This document shows, one piece after another, positions 5,930 to 7,842 of a stretch of DNA of 7,842 nt. A program made the translations under genes and the position numbers. The notes below the pieces were generated by a model that saw only the letters and a program-made list of their open reading frames with translations, searched no databases and was not told where the DNA came from. Every line of letters starts with the position of its first letter. Position 1 is the first letter of the stretch. Source of the stretch: an uncultured Clostridia bacterium (GTDB taxonomy: Bacteria; Bacillota; Clostridia; Christensenellales; Borkfalkiaceae); the NCBI GenBank assembly GCA_934273135.1, contig CAKQSU010000042.1, forward strand, positions 1 through 7,842, given 5' to 3'.

Positions 5930-6595
5930 TCAATTTCCTTTGTCCGTCTGGGCAGCCATAATGCGCTTGTACATATCCTGCATTTGCACGTCGATTTCGG
6001 CAATTTTATAGGAACACGCAAGCATTTCTTCGTTTATACCGGCGGGCAGACGGCTTTTGTCGGCTTTGTAACGGATATCGTGTTCGAGGCTCGCCCAAAA
6101 ATCCATTGCGATTGTGCGAATCTGCACTTCCGCAACGACGTATTCCGTGTTCGTAGAACGGCAAACCGGAACCTTTACGTCAAGGTGAAGCGAACGGTAC
6201 CCGTTGTAATTAGGGTTTGCGATATAGTCCTGGCGTTTGACGACGGTCAAATCGGGCTGGCGCGCGAACATTTCCGCAACGCTGTACACGTCGTCGATAT
6301 AGTTGCACACGACCCTGACCCCCGCTATGTCGTTCACGTTTTTCATTGCAGACTCTATGTTGAGCGGCAAATTCTTTTTAATGAGCTTTGCGATAATACT
6401 GTCCGCCGACTTCAATCTGCTTTCTATATGGTGAATGGGATTGCGCGCGTACAAAAGGTTAAACTCGTCGTTCAAAACCTCGAACTTGAGCTTCAACAGC
6501 CTTGCCGCCGAATCGTACAAATTCATCATAGCGGCAAACTCCTTTGTTCCGTAAAACACCGAAGCCCCCTCTCTTATATATCCGTTATTCTGCAT
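5930..6595 (-). CDS. relQ: Small alarmone synthetase (RelQ-type GTP pyrophosphokinase)
   Basis: Single-domain synthetases of this type transfer pyrophosphate from ATP to GDP or GTP to make (p)ppGpp in the cytoplasm. This 221-residue protein has the ordered family motifs: NPIHHIESRLKS 52-63 (Arg60/Lys62 region for ATP), DIAGVRVV 89-96, DYIANPNYNGYRSLH 123-137 and VAEVQIRTIAMDFWASLEH 154-172, with Glu156 as the expected catalytic glutamate. There is no hydrolase (HD) domain and no TGS/ACT regulatory region, and the length agrees with RelQ (about 210-230 aa). The ATG at 6595 follows AGAGGG with a 7-nt gap. It starts 28 bp after the ATPase gene, without a terminator between, and ends one base before the HEPN-like gene. 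Related toxic synthetases (toxSAS) exist, but the motifs here look like housekeeping RelQ. Confidence 0.93.
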   Translation of the reverse strand: MQNNGYIREGASVFYGTKEFAAMMNLYDSAARLLKLKFEVLNDEFNLLYARNPIHHIESRLKSADSIIAKLIKKNLPLNIESAMKNVNDIAGVRVVCNYIDDVYSVAEMFARQPDLTVVKRQDYIANPNYNGYRSLHLDVKVPVCRSTNTEYVVAEVQIRTIAMDFWASLEHDIRYKADKSRLPAGINEEMLACSYKIAEIDVQMQDMYKRIMAAQTDKGN

Positions 6596-6623
6596 AAAAC
6601 TACCCTCTTTTTATTTTTTTTAA

Positions 6624-7842
6624 TCAAAGCGACAATTGCTTTTTAGCAAGCTCGACAAGCTTTTTTGTTTGGTCAATCATAAACAGCGGTATATTAAGCA
6701 CGCGCCCGTCAAGCGAAAGGTTTTTAAGCGAATACCTTACGATAAGCGGCGTTGCCCCGTCGTACATTTTCGCATACTCACCTACGCTCGGCGAAGAAAC
6801 GCTCTTGCCCGACTTGACTTCTACGGGCAGAACGTCGTTGTCCGACTGAATTATGAAATCGACTTCGTACTTGTCGTTCGCCCAATAGTGCGGCGCGGAA
6901 GAATACAGCCGAACAAGGCTTTGCTCGACAAAGTTTTCCGTCAACGCCCCCTTGAACTCCGTAAACAGCCTGTCGCCCTCGGTAAAAGCTTTGTAACTAA
7001 GCTTAGACTGACTCCGCAAAAGCCCCACGTCCAAGTGATAAATCTTGAAAAACTCCCCTTCCTCGTACGCCGAAATCGGCAACGCGGGCTTTGAAATTTT
7101 TATCACCTTTTTCACGATGTCGGCGTTGACGAGCCATTGCAGATTGTTTTCATACTCCCTCGCCCTCGCGCCCTCTCTCACCTTTGAGTAAGTGAACTTC
7201 TTTTTCTCGTTCGAAAGCTGCGCCGGCAAGGAATTCCATATGAGCGTTATTTTTTGCACGTCGTACTTTGCGACGTTTTCGTCAAACGAAAGGTGCTTGC
7301 CGAAGTCCTTTTCGTACGAGCCTATAATGCCGCTTAAAGCTCTGTCCACAAGCTCCACGCTCCGCTCTTTTGTCCACATATAAACGGGTTCCGGCATACC
7401 TCCCGTTATAAAGTAAGTTTTCAAATTTTCCGATAAAGGGTTGAAAAACGCGTCCGGCACAGCCGAAATTTCGTCAACGGACAATAGATATTCGTATAAG
7501 TTTTCGTCGCCGTTCGCTATCAAAAATTCCGAAAAAGTCATCGGACCCATGTCGAGGAAATCAACTTTCCCGACGGGGAATCCTTTCGAAAGCGTAAGCC
7601 CTAAAAGCGAGCCTGCGCATATAACGCAATACTCCCGCGCGTTCTCGCAAAAGTATTTGAGCGCGTTGAGCGCGCCGTCGCATTCCTGTATCTCGTCGAA
7701 AATAATAAGCGTGTTTTTGTCTATCCTTTGCCCGCTCGCAAGCGCAAGGTTCTGCATTATGCGAAAAACGTCCTTTGTAGTAGAAAAAAACTGCTTGTAC
7801 TCCTCGTTCTCGTCAAAGTTGAAATACGCCACAGACTCGAAT
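6624..7842 (-). CDS. AAA-family ATPase with C-terminal DUF4143 domain, 5' end outside window
   Basis: The open frame continues through the right edge (…FESVAYFNFDENEEY), so the GTG at 7832 is not the true start and the Walker A segment lies outside. About 405 residues are visible. Numbering from that GTG, Walker B is TLIIFDEIQE 41-50 (Asp46/Glu47), the sensor-like strand and GSLLG are at 70-78, and DFLDMGPMTFSEFL (91-104) is typical of AAA_14/DUF4143 proteins. The C-terminus carries EVDFII (323-328) and PVEVKSGKS (336-344), the Asp325…Glu338-x-Lys340 pattern of the PD-(D/E)xK-like DUF4143 domain. These cytoplasmic proteins are common in gut Bacillota and Bacteroidota and their role is poorly understood. 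It is the first visible gene of an operon with the alarmone synthetase and HEPN-like genes. Confidence 0.9.
   Translation of the reverse strand, partial: FESVAYFNFDENEEYKQFFSTTKDVFRIMQNLALASGQRIDKNTLIIFDEIQECDGALNALKYFCENAREYCVICAGSLLGLTLSKGFPVGKVDFLDMGPMTFSEFLIANGDENLYEYLLSVDEISAVPDAFFNPLSENLKTYFITGGMPEPVYMWTKERSVELVDRALSGIIGSYEKDFGKHLSFDENVAKYDVQKITLIWNSLPAQLSNEKKKFTYSKVREGARAREYENNLQWLVNADIVKKVIKISKPALPISAYEEGEFFKIYHLDVGLLRSQSKLSYKAFTEGDRLFTEFKGALTENFVEQSLVRLYSSAPHYWANDKYEVDFIIQSDNDVLPVEVKSGKSVSSPSVGEYAKMYDGATPLIVRYSLKNLSLDGRVLNIPLFMIDQTKKLVELAKKQLSL

Noticed and set aside
5929..6021. Upstream ATG giving the HEPN-like protein a 31-residue N-terminal extension.
   Set aside because: It overlaps the synthetase coding sequence by about 90 nt, lacks a ribosome binding site, and gives an extension that looks like an out-of-frame translation. 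The ATG at 5928 has AAAGGAA and coupled spacing.
5930..6595. Interpretation of the synthetase as a toxSAS toxin with the neighbour as antitoxin.
   Set aside because: The motif set and length match housekeeping RelQ, and the neighbour has an HEPN-like RNx3H motif rather than known toxSAS antitoxin features. It is retained only as a possibility in the findings.
5984..6646. 220-codon plus-strand open frame opposite the alarmone synthetase gene.
   Set aside because: It is antisense to well-conserved RelQ motifs and its translation resembles no family. It is a shadow frame.

Overview
The window looks like a chromosomal stretch from a Clostridia-like member of the Bacillota (Firmicutes). The evidence is consensus sigma-A promoters, AGGAG-type ribosome binding sites, T-rich intrinsic terminators, a RelQ-type small alarmone synthetase, a DUF4143-type ATPase and a fused ABC-ATPase/FtsX transporter without a periplasmic partner. 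Genus is not assignable from sequence alone. Four complete genes and one truncated gene are supported; no tRNA, rRNA, CRISPR array or insertion sequence was seen.

Region 1 (77-1419, minus strand): a sodium-translocating decarboxylase beta-subunit gene (oadB family). It is transcribed from a promoter matching the sigma-A consensus at every hexamer base, through a leader of about 200 nt. The leader contains what I read as a yybP-ykoY (Mn2+-sensing) riboswitch followed by a strong intrinsic terminator. The 3' strand of aptamer stem P1 is the same sequence as the first five bases of the terminator's 5' arm, so the two folds exclude each other and the predicted logic is ligand = ON. Mn2+ control over an OadB-type protein with no alpha or gamma subunit in view is the most unusual observation here.

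Region 2 (1423-1667): the divergent intergenic region. It holds four TG(T/C)AAC half-sites in exact 11-bp phase, the pattern of an OmpR/PhoB-type response regulator site, followed by a good sigma-A promoter reading right.

Region 3 (1668-5432, plus strand): a single 1230-residue ABC transporter. The order is N-terminal ATPase, TM1, an extracellular domain of about 730 residues, then three C-terminal TM helices, which is the MacB topology. The extracellular part is encoded by clearly AT-richer DNA than the ATPase and permease parts and contains a series of short G-F/Y-Y repeats. The gene ends at a strong hairpin terminator that also serves the converging operon.

Region 4 (5488-7842, minus strand): an apparent operon of three genes in the order AAA/DUF4143 ATPase (5' end beyond the window), RelQ-like (p)ppGpp synthetase, and a small protein with a HEPN-type RNx3H motif. 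The synthetase and HEPN-like genes are one base apart and probably translationally coupled. This could be a nucleotide-signalling and RNA-cleavage stress or defence module, but that is inference.
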